From Syntrophales bacterium (GTDB lineage Bacteria; Desulfobacterota; Syntrophia; Syntrophales; UBA2210): DNA of 18,510 nucleotides. Every line of letters starts with the position of its first letter. Position 1 is the first letter of the stretch. The notes under the pieces are model-generated. The model did not search any database. It worked only from the letters and a program-made list of their open reading frames with translations, and was not told the DNA's origin. Location of the stretch: NCBI GenBank assembly GCA_023228425.1, contig JALOBE010000028.1:1-18510 (forward strand), given 5' to 3'. Made by a program: the position numbers and the translations under genes. Shown in pieces: positions 7,742 through 14,385 of the stretch.

Positions 7742-8098
7742 ATGAATAAAAAAATCCTGGTGTTCGTGGCGGCTTTTTTTTGTATCTTCTGCCTGCCGCC
7801 GCTCCAGGCGACCGGGCAGCCGCCGATTCCTCCGCACGGGAAGTTTCCCGGGAAACATCACCCGTACGGCGATTACATCCCGAAACGTCACAGGGATTAC
7901 GGGGCAACACGGCTTGTGGAGAATGAAGAACAGGCACGAAAAATTCTGGAAGAATACTTCGGGGATCTTGACGTCTCAATCGGGTCACTGGAACGAAAAC
8001 GGGGATTCTTCCGGGCGGAAATCTTCGATGCCTCGGGCGACCGTATTGACATTATCATCATAGACAGGCGAACGGGAAGGATCCGTTCCATTTTCTGA
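7742..8098 (+). CDS. Small exported protein with PepSY-like C-terminal domain
   Basis: A 118-residue protein. A Sec signal peptide occupies about 1-26 (MNKKILVFVAAFFCIFCLPP...). A Pro/His-rich linker follows (PPHGKFPGKHHPYGDYIPKRHRDYG), then a compact alpha-beta domain (about 60-118): EEQARKILEEYFGDLDVSIGSLERK, RGFFRAEIFD, RIDIIIIDRRTGRIRSIF. The closing pattern of a hydrophobic strand, D..TG.I and a second strand is that of PepSY-type domains, which are periplasmic or extracellular and often linked to protease inhibition or metal/redox systems. No strong Shine-Dalgarno is visible before the ATG, where a large palindrome ends 13 nt upstream, so translation may depend on that structure or on coupling. 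The His-rich linker could bind metal, which is an inference. Confidence 0.7.
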   Translation: MNKKILVFVAAFFCIFCLPPLQATGQPPIPPHGKFPGKHHPYGDYIPKRHRDYGATRLVENEEQARKILEEYFGDLDVSIGSLERKRGFFRAEIFDASGDRIDIIIIDRRTGRIRSIF

Positions 8099-8201
8099 CC
8101 CCGGACGCGTGAAACTTATGGTCACTTCCGACGGAACATTTCCGGGCTGTGGGGTCGTCCCCTTGTTTCCCGCAAGGAATACGATGCCGCCGAACCTTCA
8201 G

Positions 8202-8229
8202 TTGACTTTTCCGCTATCGTTATTATGTT
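8202..8229 (+). promoter_or_regulatory. Sigma-70-type promoter for the HesB-like selenoprotein gene
   Basis: TTGACT (8202-8207) and TATGTT (8224-8229) are 16 nt apart, and TATTAT overlaps at 8221-8226. Transcription would start near 8236, giving a leader of about 25 nt. This suggests that HesB-DnaJ is a unit separate from the two-component system. Confidence 0.5.
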
Positions 8230-8260
8230 TAGAAAAACGAAACCCGAAAGGAAACGTCAC

Positions 8261-8572
8261 ATGTTCAGTGTAACAGATAAAGCTGTTGAAATGATAAAGC
8301 AACTTTTCACGGGCAGGGACGAAAAACCCTGTGTCAGGGTCTACCTGAACGCCGGCGGCTGAGGCGGGCCCTCCCTGGCGATGGCTCTGGATGAGCCGCG
8401 CGAGACCGACAACGTCTACACAAAAGATGAACTTACCTTCGTTATGGAAACCGGCCTTCTCGAAGACGCGAAACCCGTCACCATCGATTTTATCGAAACA
8501 GAGTGGGGTTCCGGCTACAACATATCATCGAGCCTGTCGGGAGCCGCCGGATGCGGATCCTGCCGCTGCTGA
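8261..8572 (+). CDS. HesB/IscA-like selenoprotein (in-frame TGA = Sec34)
   Basis: Read through the TGA at 8360-8362, this frame gives a complete 103-residue A-type Fe-S protein. N-terminal part: MFSVTDKAVEMIKQLF, then VRVYLNAGG. Sec34 takes the place of the first conserved cluster Cys in GG[C]GGPS. The frame continues with MALDEP, a typical HesB beta-strand region (TFVMETGLL, VTIDFIE) and a closing GCGSCRC whose Cys98 and Cys101 match the conserved C-terminal cysteines. AAAGGA lies 8 nt before the ATG. Both sides of the TGA match one family in one frame, which a true stop would not produce. HesB-like selenoproteins with Sec aligned to this Cys are an established family (TIGR01911, from memory). 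Function is probably Fe-S cluster binding or carriage, or a Sec-based redox role. SelA/B/C/D are not in the window. Stop-based calling would report only 8381-8572. Confidence 0.9.
8378..8401 (+). other. Candidate bacterial SECIS hairpin downstream of the Sec TGA
   Basis: GGCTC (8383-8387) pairs with GAGCC (8393-8397) around the loop TGGAT. A U-G wobble (8382/8398), a bulged A8381 and GCG/CGC (8378-8380 with 8399-8401) extend the stem. The loop begins about 26 nt after the TGA and has G as its second base. This agrees with published bacterial SECIS rules as I recall them (loop 16-37 nt from UGA, a G among the first two loop bases). Confidence 0.65.
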
Positions 8573-8639
8573 CATGATATCCGGTTCACGCGGGATTCCC
8601 GGCAGGGATCGGACTTTCCTGTGAAGGAACAGGCTTCCA

Positions 8640-9449
8640 ATGGACAGGAGTGATTACTACAGCGTGCTGGGGGTCGATCCCTCGGCCTCCGAACAGGACA
8701 TCAAGGCGGCGTACCGGAAGGGCGCTCTCGCCCACCATCCCGACCGGAACGGAGACAATCCTCAGGCCGCCGAAAAAATGAAGGCGCTCAACGAGGCATA
8801 CGCCGTACTGTCCGACAGGTCAAAACGCAGTGAATATGACGCCCTCAGGCATCGTTACGGTCCAGGTGCCCATGATCGTTTCCGCCAATCCTGGTCGCAA
8901 CAGGATATTTTCAGCGGATCGGACATTCAGAGTGTTTTTGAGGAACTCTCGAGGGCTTTCGGACTTCGGGGATTTGAAGAGCTGTTCAGACAGGGAAACG
9001 GTGCCCAGTGGCGGACCTTTACCTTCGGCAGTTCGCAAAACCCCGGACAGGGATTTGTTTTCACGGGATCCTTCGGGACGGGCCATCATCCCCGCCGGGG
9101 GAGTGTTTCCGTCCAGTCACGGGGCGCCGCCCGGTTTGCAAGCCACATTTTCAGAAAAATGACCGGTATGGATCTCCCCGTGGCGGGGGCCGACATCAGA
9201 GACACCCTGCGAATAACCCCGCGCCGGTCGGCCGGAGGGGATACCGTCAGGTATTATATCAGGAACCGTGATAAGGATGTCCTTATCAGCATTCCCCCGC
9301 AGGTGAAGGACGGACAGCAGATGCGCCTCGCGGGAATGGGTGAGGAAGGATCGGGGGGAGCGCCGCCGGGGGACCTGTACTTGACGGTGAAAATCAAGAA
9401 ACCGCTGCTCGAGAAAGCGCGTTCGTTTCTGTCGTTCTTCACCTCGTAG
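8640..9449 (+). CDS. DnaJ-family (CbpA-like) co-chaperone lacking the zinc finger
   Basis: A 269-residue protein. The J-domain (about 5-70) has the HPD motif at 33-35 and YRKGALAHHPDRN, which stimulates DnaK ATPase. The middle (about 75-180) is Gly/Phe/Ser-rich with no CxxCxGxG repeats, so it is not a type I DnaJ. The C-terminal 90 residues carry one DnaJ_C-like substrate-binding region (DVLISIPPQVKDGQQMRLAGMGEEGSGGAPPGDLYLTVKI). This is close to CbpA-type proteins but shorter than usual (about 300), with probably one rather than two full C-terminal subdomains. AAGGA is 11 nt before the ATG. It lies 67 nt after the HesB-like gene, probably in the same transcript, recalling the pairing of Fe-S scaffolds with J-proteins (HscB), although this is not HscB. 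Confidence 0.88.
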   Translation: MDRSDYYSVLGVDPSASEQDIKAAYRKGALAHHPDRNGDNPQAAEKMKALNEAYAVLSDRSKRSEYDALRHRYGPGAHDRFRQSWSQQDIFSGSDIQSVFEELSRAFGLRGFEELFRQGNGAQWRTFTFGSSQNPGQGFVFTGSFGTGHHPRRGSVSVQSRGAARFASHIFRKMTGMDLPVAGADIRDTLRITPRRSAGGDTVRYYIRNRDKDVLISIPPQVKDGQQMRLAGMGEEGSGGAPPGDLYLTVKIKKPLLEKARSFLSFFTS

Positions 9450-9489
9450 GCCGCGCCGGGACGGACAAGCGGGCGGAGACCCTGCAAGA

Positions 9490-9529
9490 AAACGGTGCCG
9501 AGGCTTTTCTGAACACCGCGGCACCGTTT
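9490..9529. terminator. Bidirectional terminator between dnaJ-like and csp genes
   Basis: AAACGGTGCCG (9490-9500) pairs with CGGCACCGTTT (9519-9529), an 11-bp stem with an 18-nt loop, between two convergent genes. On the minus strand the stem runs into TTTTCTT, a better tail for csp than the TTTCCTGTTT found on the plus side. Confidence 0.75.
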
Positions 9530-9551
9530 CCTGTTTCGTGATCCGCTTCTC

Positions 9552-9755
9552 TTACAGGACCTTTACGTTGACGGCCGCCGGCCCCTTCGGGCCCTGTTCG
9601 ATTTCGAAGCTTACCCGCTGGTTCTCTGAAAGGGTTTTGAATCCGGTACTCTGGATCGCGCTGAAATGTACAAAAACATCTCCGCCGTCATCTTTCTCGA
9701 TGAACCCGAACCCCTTCTTTTCGTTGAACCATTTTACCGTTCCTTCTGCCATCAT
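9552..9755 (-). CDS. csp: Cold-shock-domain protein (CspA family)
   Basis: A 67-residue single cold-shock domain. GTVKWFNEKKGFGFI includes RNP1 (KGFGFI) and DVFVHFSAI includes RNP2. The C-terminal GPKGPAAVNVKVL is standard. It binds single-stranded RNA/DNA and melts RNA secondary structure in the cytoplasm. Two adjacent Met codons are possible starts; GGAGG lies 5 nt before the first (9755) and 8 nt before the second (9752), so either could be used. Upstream on the same strand is an unusual leader with an intrinsic terminator, suggesting attenuation or a separate small RNA. Whether it is cold-induced or constitutive cannot be told from the sequence. Confidence 0.96.
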   Translation of the reverse strand: MMAEGTVKWFNEKKGFGFIEKDDGGDVFVHFSAIQSTGFKTLSENQRVSFEIEQGPKGPAAVNVKVL

Positions 9756-9803
9756 TGCACCCTCCTCACTGGTATATAAAAGCCGGATCGCTTTCTTGAA
9801 CTA

Positions 9804-9842
9804 AGAAAAAAACCACCATTGCTTGCGACAAGCATGGTGGTT
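9804..9842 (-). terminator. Intrinsic terminator upstream of csp
   Basis: AACCACCAT (9811-9819) pairs with ATGGTGGTT (9834-9842) and GCTTG (9821-9825) with CAAGC (9829-9833), leaving a bulged T9820 and a 3-nt loop. On the minus strand a run of seven T follows. It is 49 nt upstream of the csp start, so it ends an RNA begun further upstream or attenuates csp. Confidence 0.8.
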
Positions 9843-9923
9843 CACTTCTTACATCAAAACGACGAAACCCAACTTTTTATCTCTGCTTCCTCTGCCGGGG
9901 GCAAAAAATACTGTGTATACACG
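9804..9923 (-). ncRNA. Candidate small RNA or attenuated csp leader
   Basis: This fills most of the 315-nt gap between csp and the HD-domain gene. A promoter at 9958-9930 and the terminator at 9842-9804 bracket about 120 nt on the minus strand with no good ORF. The transcript would include GCCCCCGGCAGAGGAAGCAG and the terminator hairpin. It matches no riboswitch or sRNA family I recognise. Read-through would extend into csp as a long 5' leader. A weak promoter (TTCAAG, 16 nt, TATATA) between terminator and csp could instead drive csp alone, making this an independent sRNA. Confidence 0.5.
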
Positions 9924-9929
9924 GTACGC

Positions 9930-9958
9930 ACCATAAACTGAATTTATGACAAAGTCAA
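9930..9958 (-). promoter_or_regulatory. Sigma-70-type promoter for the csp leader / sRNA
   Basis: On the minus strand, -35 TTGACT (9958-9953), a 17-nt spacer and -10 TATGGT (9935-9930), with an A/T-rich stretch just upstream (9960-9980) that could act as an UP element. The start would be near 9923. Confidence 0.55.
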
Positions 9959-10070
9959 ACTTTTTTTGCATATTTTTATACGGGAAAAAGGACAGGGGTG
10001 TTGAATTCCGTTCAGAGAAGTTCACTTTTTTATGTGGACACAGAAAGGGCCCTCTGATAGGTAGGGAAGC

Positions 10071-10715
10071 GTGAACGGCACCTCCTGCCCCATACCAGAC
10101 AGGGAAACCTGCTACCGGATCATGGTGGACACGGCCATGATGGAGCATATTGCCGCCCATTCTATCCAGGTCTGCCGTGTGGCCGCGACGCTTGCGGACC
10201 TGCTTGCCGACCGCGGCATTATCCTCAACCGCAGCCTGGTCGTCGCGGGTGCGCTTCTCCACGACATAACCAAAAGCAGAAGCATCGAAACAGGGGAGAA
10301 CCATGCTGCGACGGGGAGCGAATTTGTCCGCAGCCTTGGATATCCCGAGGTGAGCCGTGTTGTCGCCCAGCATGTTCGACTGGTTGAACAGGCAGACGGC
10401 ACTCCTGTCCGAGAAGAGGAAATCGTTCACTATGCCGACAAGAGAGTCATCCATACCCGCATCGGCTCTCTGGCCGACCGACTCCGGTATATCATGGCGC
10501 GATACGGTACGGACCGTAACCGCAGGAACATGATCCGTTCCCTGTTCAGGCAGTGCCTCCGTGTCGAGGAGAGGCTGTTTTCGCATCTCGACTGTACCCC
10601 GGAAGACCTGGCGGATCTGGTCTTTCCCGTTGAACAGGCCCGTGAATTGGCTGCGTACCGGGATATGTACCACAAAAGCGTGCGGGAACGGGACTCGGCA
10701 CCAGGAGAGCCGTAG
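10071..10715 (+). CDS. HD-domain phosphohydrolase family protein
   Basis: A 214-residue cytoplasmic protein with an HD metal-dependent hydrolase core: His30, His64-Asp65 (GALLHDITK), further His78 and His101, and Asp123 in HYADKRV. These are the metal ligands of HD superfamily enzymes, which hydrolyse phosphoesters of nucleotides. The remainder (about 130-214) is helical and has no second recognised domain. I cannot name the substrate. The GTG start at 10071 is supported by GGTAGGGA just upstream; the next ATG (10122) would remove 17 residues. The stop is 11 nt before the antiporter start, so the two are likely cotranscribed. Confidence 0.82.
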   Translation: MNGTSCPIPDRETCYRIMVDTAMMEHIAAHSIQVCRVAATLADLLADRGIILNRSLVVAGALLHDITKSRSIETGENHAATGSEFVRSLGYPEVSRVVAQHVRLVEQADGTPVREEEIVHYADKRVIHTRIGSLADRLRYIMARYGTDRNRRNMIRSLFRQCLRVEERLFSHLDCTPEDLADLVFPVEQARELAAYRDMYHKSVRERDSAPGEP

Positions 10716-10726
10716 CGGTACCGGCC

Positions 10727-11779
10727 ATGAATATACTTCGTTATCTGTACGACGCAGAGTACCTCTCGGCAGCCCTCGGAGACGCTCACGTCGCTGTTCT
10801 TATCGTCATAACCCTGGCCGGCATCATCGTTCTTTCCAAGGGCGCGGACTGGATGATCGACGGCGTCGTGTCTCTGGCATTGAAAACCCGGATTCCCACC
10901 ATTGTCATCGGCGCGACGATCTTGTCCCTGGGCACGACCACCCCTGAAGCTTCCGTGTCTGTCATGGCCGCCTGGATGGGTGACGGCGGACTTGCCCTCG
11001 GAAACGCCGTCGGTTCGATTATCGCGGATACGGGTTTGATCTTTGGTCTCACCTGCATTTTTGCCGTTACTCCCGCGGACCGGTTTATCCTCAACCGTAC
11101 GGGCTGGGTACAGGTGGGCACGGCTACCCTCCTGGTGGTGTTTGCCCTCGCCTCCTGGTACCGAAGCCCCGCCGAACCCACGCTGTATCGTTGGGTAGGC
11201 GTGATCTTTCTTGTCATGCTCATGGCGTACATGGCACTTTCCGTCCACTGGGCTCGTCGGAGTTCCGCGGTCATCCCGGCGGGAGGCGGGACCGAACCGC
11301 TGAAAACGATGGACACCCCGAGATCCTGGATTCTGATCATCCCGGGCCTCGTTCTCGTCCTGGCGGGCGCCAGGGTACTTATTCCCTGTGCCACGGAAAC
11401 GGCCTTCCGGGTCGGTGTTCCCAATGATGTCATAGCCGCCACCATGGTGGCCCTGGGAACTTCACTCCCGGAACTCATGACGGCCATAGCCGCCGTTCGC
11501 AAGGGACATCCGGAAATAACGGTGGGGAACATCGTCGGCGCCGACGTCCTCAACTGTCTCTTCGTTATCGGTGCCTCAGCCGCCGTGAGTCCCCTGTCTA
11601 TTCCACCGACCTTTTTCATTTTTCACTTCCCGGCCATGCTTGTAATCCTTTATTCCTTCCGGTTCTTCATCTTCATGAACCGGGACGGCACCTTCAAACG
11701 GTGGCAGGGAATCTGGCTGCTGTCCATCTATCTCGTGTACGTGACGCTTCAGTACGCCTTCAACCTCGGCGGCCCGTAG
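10727..11779 (+). CDS. CaCA-family sodium/calcium-type antiporter
   Basis: A 350-residue integral membrane protein of about ten hydrophobic segments with the two inverted alpha-repeats of the Ca2+:cation antiporter family. Alpha-1 is GATILSLGTTTPEASVS at 62-78 followed by GNAVGSIIADT; alpha-2 is ATMVALGTSLPELMTAI at 238-254 followed by GNIVGADVLN. The acidic residues Glu74 and Glu249 are the expected ion ligands. It resembles YrbG-type proteins and should exchange Na+ (or K+/H+) for Ca2+ across the inner membrane, but the exact ions cannot be assigned. The alpha-1 TTTPE replaces the more usual TSLPE. It follows the HD-domain gene by 11 nt and is convergent with nnr 10 nt away. Confidence 0.9.
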   Translation: MNILRYLYDAEYLSAALGDAHVAVLIVITLAGIIVLSKGADWMIDGVVSLALKTRIPTIVIGATILSLGTTTPEASVSVMAAWMGDGGLALGNAVGSIIADTGLIFGLTCIFAVTPADRFILNRTGWVQVGTATLLVVFALASWYRSPAEPTLYRWVGVIFLVMLMAYMALSVHWARRSSAVIPAGGGTEPLKTMDTPRSWILIIPGLVLVLAGARVLIPCATETAFRVGVPNDVIAATMVALGTSLPELMTAIAAVRKGHPEITVGNIVGADVLNCLFVIGASAAVSPLSIPPTFFIFHFPAMLVILYSFRFFIFMNRDGTFKRWQGIWLLSIYLVYVTLQYAFNLGGP

Positions 11780-11789
11780 CGGCCGGGGT

Positions 11790-13370
11790 TCAACAATAGA
11801 CGGTTTCTATCCCGTAGCGCTCCTGGAGCCGTTCATCGAGTCCCCGGCGGTCACAGGCGAGGGCTTCAGGAAGACAGTCCAGGATGTCCCGGGCTGTCAT
11901 ACCGTCCTCCCCTTTTTTCAAAGCCGCCAGGTCTCCCGCGAGACCGTGGATGAATACGCCTTTGGCAACGGCTTCGTCCGGCGAAAGTCCGAGACCGTGC
12001 ATGGCGGCGATGGTTCCCGCCAGGACGTCGCCCGAGCCGGCCGTGGCCATTCCCGGGTTGCCCGTCGTATTGATGAGGACCCTTCCGTCAGGAAGCCCGA
12101 TGAGGGAGTGGGCACCCTTCATGACCACAACAGCCTTCAGCTCGGCGGCGGCCTGCCGGAGGCACCCGATCCTGTCGGCTTCTATCTCGTTGACTGATTT
12201 TCCTGTGATCCTGGAAAATTCTCCGAGATGGGGAGTGAGAATCGTGGATGAGGTTCTGCTTTTGAGAACGCCGGGATCACGGCAAAGCGCCGTTATGCCG
12301 TCGCCGTCACAAAGAACCGGTTTCCCTATACGGGCCGCCAGGTCAAGAACCAGGCGCTGTGTTTCATCATCAAGAGAAATCCCCGGCCCGATGATAACCA
12401 TGTCCGCCTCGTCCGACAGGTTCAGCAGGGCCTTCGCGTTCGATGCGGCTATGCTTCCGGCGGCGGTTTCTTCCTGGGGGACAAAGACAACCTCGCTCCC
12501 CTGCGTGGCAAGGGAAGGAATGATGGATTTCGGAGCCGCCAGACGTGAATAGCCGCCGCCCGCGCGAAGAAAGGCCAATGACGAGTAGAGGGGCGCCCCG
12601 TAATAGGCCGCGGCGCCGGCAATAAAAAGGGCTTTCCCGAAATCGCCCTTGTGCCCCGCCGGGTCGCGAGTCGGCAGGACCGGCGGTTCATTCAGGGCGA
12701 TCTTCAGCGATTCCCGTGAGTAGTGATCGGGCGGAAAGGAGATATGGCTGAGGAAAAGCTTTCCGCCCAGGGCGTATCCCGGATAGAGGAGATTGCCGAT
12801 TTTCGGCAACCCGTAGGTGACCGTGCAGGATGCCCTGACGGCGGTTCCCATGACCGCTCCCGTGTCACCGTTGACGCCCGACGGAATGTCGACGGAGAAA
12901 ACCCGCTTCCCTGACGCGTTCACAGCATCGATGAGGTCGGCGTAGCCGTCCCGGACCGGGCGGTCTATACCGGTGCCCAGGAGAGCATCCACAACGGCGT
13001 CACACTCTTCGAGAAGGGGAAGCACCGACGAAAGACCCTCAAAGATCACCCTTTGAAGGGGAAGATTTTCAATCACGCGCAGGTTGCGGGCCGCGGCACC
13101 GCGGTATTTCGAGGAGTCAGCCGCGATGATGACCCGGGGAAGAGCACCGGCGGACAGGAGTTTCCGGGCGATAACGAAGCCGTCTCCCCCGTTGTTTCCC
13201 CCACCGCAGACCAGGGTGATTGTTCTCCCCGCAAGCCGACCAAGCTCACGGGCCATGACGGACACGGTCGCTCCTCCGGCATTTTCCATGAGGAGCATTT
13301 CGTCTATTCCGTACTGTTCGACGGCCTCCCGGTCAAGTCCTCTCATTTCAGAAACACGGCATATCTTCAT
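11790..13370 (-). CDS. nnr: Bifunctional NAD(P)H-hydrate repair enzyme (epimerase + dehydratase)
   Basis: A 526-residue cytoplasmic metabolite-repair enzyme. The N-terminal epimerase domain (about 1-215) has the GGGNNGGDGFVIARKL loop, VDALLGTGIDRPVR and DIPSGVNGDTG. The C-terminal ADP- or ATP-dependent dehydratase domain (about 220-515) has GHKGDFGKALFIAG, IGPGISLDDE, CDGDGITAL, LTPHLGEFSRITG and the signature NPGMATAGSGDVLAGTIAA. Together they restore hydrated NADH/NADPH to the active cofactor, with the epimerase converting R to S NAD(P)HX. Length is normal for the fused form. GGAGG lies 5 nt before the ATG at 13370. It is divergent from ubiE/menG, with separate promoters in the 172-nt gap. 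No defects are seen. Confidence 0.97.
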   Translation of the reverse strand: MKICRVSEMRGLDREAVEQYGIDEMLLMENAGGATVSVMARELGRLAGRTITLVCGGGNNGGDGFVIARKLLSAGALPRVIIAADSSKYRGAAARNLRVIENLPLQRVIFEGLSSVLPLLEECDAVVDALLGTGIDRPVRDGYADLIDAVNASGKRVFSVDIPSGVNGDTGAVMGTAVRASCTVTYGLPKIGNLLYPGYALGGKLFLSHISFPPDHYSRESLKIALNEPPVLPTRDPAGHKGDFGKALFIAGAAAYYGAPLYSSLAFLRAGGGYSRLAAPKSIIPSLATQGSEVVFVPQEETAAGSIAASNAKALLNLSDEADMVIIGPGISLDDETQRLVLDLAARIGKPVLCDGDGITALCRDPGVLKSRTSSTILTPHLGEFSRITGKSVNEIEADRIGCLRQAAAELKAVVVMKGAHSLIGLPDGRVLINTTGNPGMATAGSGDVLAGTIAAMHGLGLSPDEAVAKGVFIHGLAGDLAALKKGEDGMTARDILDCLPEALACDRRGLDERLQERYGIETVYC

Positions 13371-13410
13371 GGCTACCTCCGGAATCCGCGATTGTTCAGA
13401 GCCGTTGTTA

Positions 13411-13440
13411 TCTATACGGCAGGAATGACAACAAAATCAA
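13411..13440 (-). promoter_or_regulatory. Candidate promoter for nnr
   Basis: On the minus strand, TTGATT (13440-13435), an 18-nt spacer and TATAGA (13416-13411), upstream of the nnr start at 13370. Confidence 0.45.
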
Positions 13441-13481
13441 GGCTCAAAAGCGGGATCGCCCCGATGGCCTGTGCCGGGGCC

Positions 13482-13510
13482 TTGACCTTCCGCCATTCCG
13501 GCACTATAAG
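13482..13510 (+). promoter_or_regulatory. Strong sigma-70 promoter for ubiE/menG
   Basis: TTGACC (13482-13487), exactly 17 nt, then TATAAG (13505-13510). Both hexamers are 5/6 matches to consensus. Transcription would begin near 13517, leaving a leader of about 25 nt before the ATG at 13543. Confidence 0.7.
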
Positions 13511-13542
13511 GGTTCTTCATCTCATCTCGCGGCAGGTGCCGG

Positions 13543-14385
13543 ATGCTTGACAAGGAACCCTCAACCATGGGGGGCTTGTTTGACGGGATCGCCCCCACTT
13601 ACGACAGGCTGAACAGGATCCTGTCACTGGGCATCGACCGGTCCTGGCGGAGGGCAGCCGTGCGGGAGCTTGCCATCGAAGACGGCGACACCGTCCTGGA
13701 CGTCGCCACCGGAACGGGAGACCTCGCCATAGCGGCCCTTTCGGGCGCATCCTGCCGGATCGCAGGGATTGACCTGTCCCGTGAAATGATTGCCGTCGCG
13801 TCACGGAAAAGCAAGTCACGGGGTCATTCCCGGCGGGCCCTTTTCCTGATCGGCGATGCCCTCTCGGTACCTCTGAAAAGCGGATCGATTCATCGCGCCA
13901 TGGTCGCCTTCGGTATCAGAAACATGAAAAGCCCCGACGGGTTTTTCGACGAACTGCGCCGGGTGCTCGTTCAGGGAGGGCGGGCGATGATCCTGGAATT
14001 CGCGCTTCCTGAAAACCCTCTCCTGCGCGCCCTGTACCTGGTCTATTTCGCGAGGGTTCTCCCCCTCATCGGCGGGCTCCTGTCGGGAAACCGCGACGCC
14101 TACCGGTATCTGACGGAATCGGTTCTCGATTTTCCTTCTCCCGCCCATTTGTTGCTCATGATGAACCGGCACGGATTCGGGGTTATTATGTCCCGACGGC
14201 TCTTCCCCGGCATTGTTCACCTTTTTGTGATTGAAAAGCAACCCGGACGGTTTTCAGGGCTCGGGGACATCAAAAACGAAGGCCTTTCAGGACACTCCCC
14301 GGGATGCACGAGTCCGCCTCGATTGCACCAGCCGCGACAGGCGGATCAGTTCAGCCACGCTCCAGGCCTGGGCGATGCATCCTGA
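13543..14385 (+). CDS. ubiE: UbiE/MenG quinone C-methyltransferase with unusual C-terminal extension
   Basis: A 280-residue SAM methyltransferase of the UbiE/COQ5 family. Visible: FDGIAPTYDRLNRILSLGID near the N-terminus, motif I VLDVATGTGDLAI at 51-63, GIDLSREMI at 75-83, the FGIRNM signature at 123-128, and LVQGGRAMILEFALP at 142-156. It methylates demethylmenaquinol (or an equivalent ubiquinone precursor); menaquinone is more likely in an anaerobe, which is an inference. The normal family end is around HLFVIEKQ (226-233). This ORF runs about 48 residues further in low-complexity, Pro/His/Gly-rich sequence, overlapping the 3' end of the convergent debranching-enzyme gene by 99 nt. The extension is probably not conserved and may reflect a lost stop or a sequence error. 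AGGTG lies about 6 nt before the ATG. Confidence 0.92.
   Translation: MLDKEPSTMGGLFDGIAPTYDRLNRILSLGIDRSWRRAAVRELAIEDGDTVLDVATGTGDLAIAALSGASCRIAGIDLSREMIAVASRKSKSRGHSRRALFLIGDALSVPLKSGSIHRAMVAFGIRNMKSPDGFFDELRRVLVQGGRAMILEFALPENPLLRALYLVYFARVLPLIGGLLSGNRDAYRYLTESVLDFPSPAHLLLMMNRHGFGVIMSRRLFPGIVHLFVIEKQPGRFSGLGDIKNEGLSGHSPGCTSPPRLHQPRQADQFSHAPGLGDAS

Noticed and set aside
8381..8572. A separate 63-residue ORF beginning MALDEP
   Set aside because: It is the 3' part of the HesB-like protein. The same frame continues upstream through the TGA into a matching N-terminal half with a proper Shine-Dalgarno, while the internal ATG has none.
9849..10673. A 274-residue minus-strand ORF
   Set aside because: It is antisense to the HD-domain gene and crosses the candidate csp-leader promoter, with no family match.
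10786..11619. A 277-residue minus-strand ORF
   Set aside because: It is antisense to the CaCA antiporter, rich in Thr/Met/Arg and without recognisable domains.
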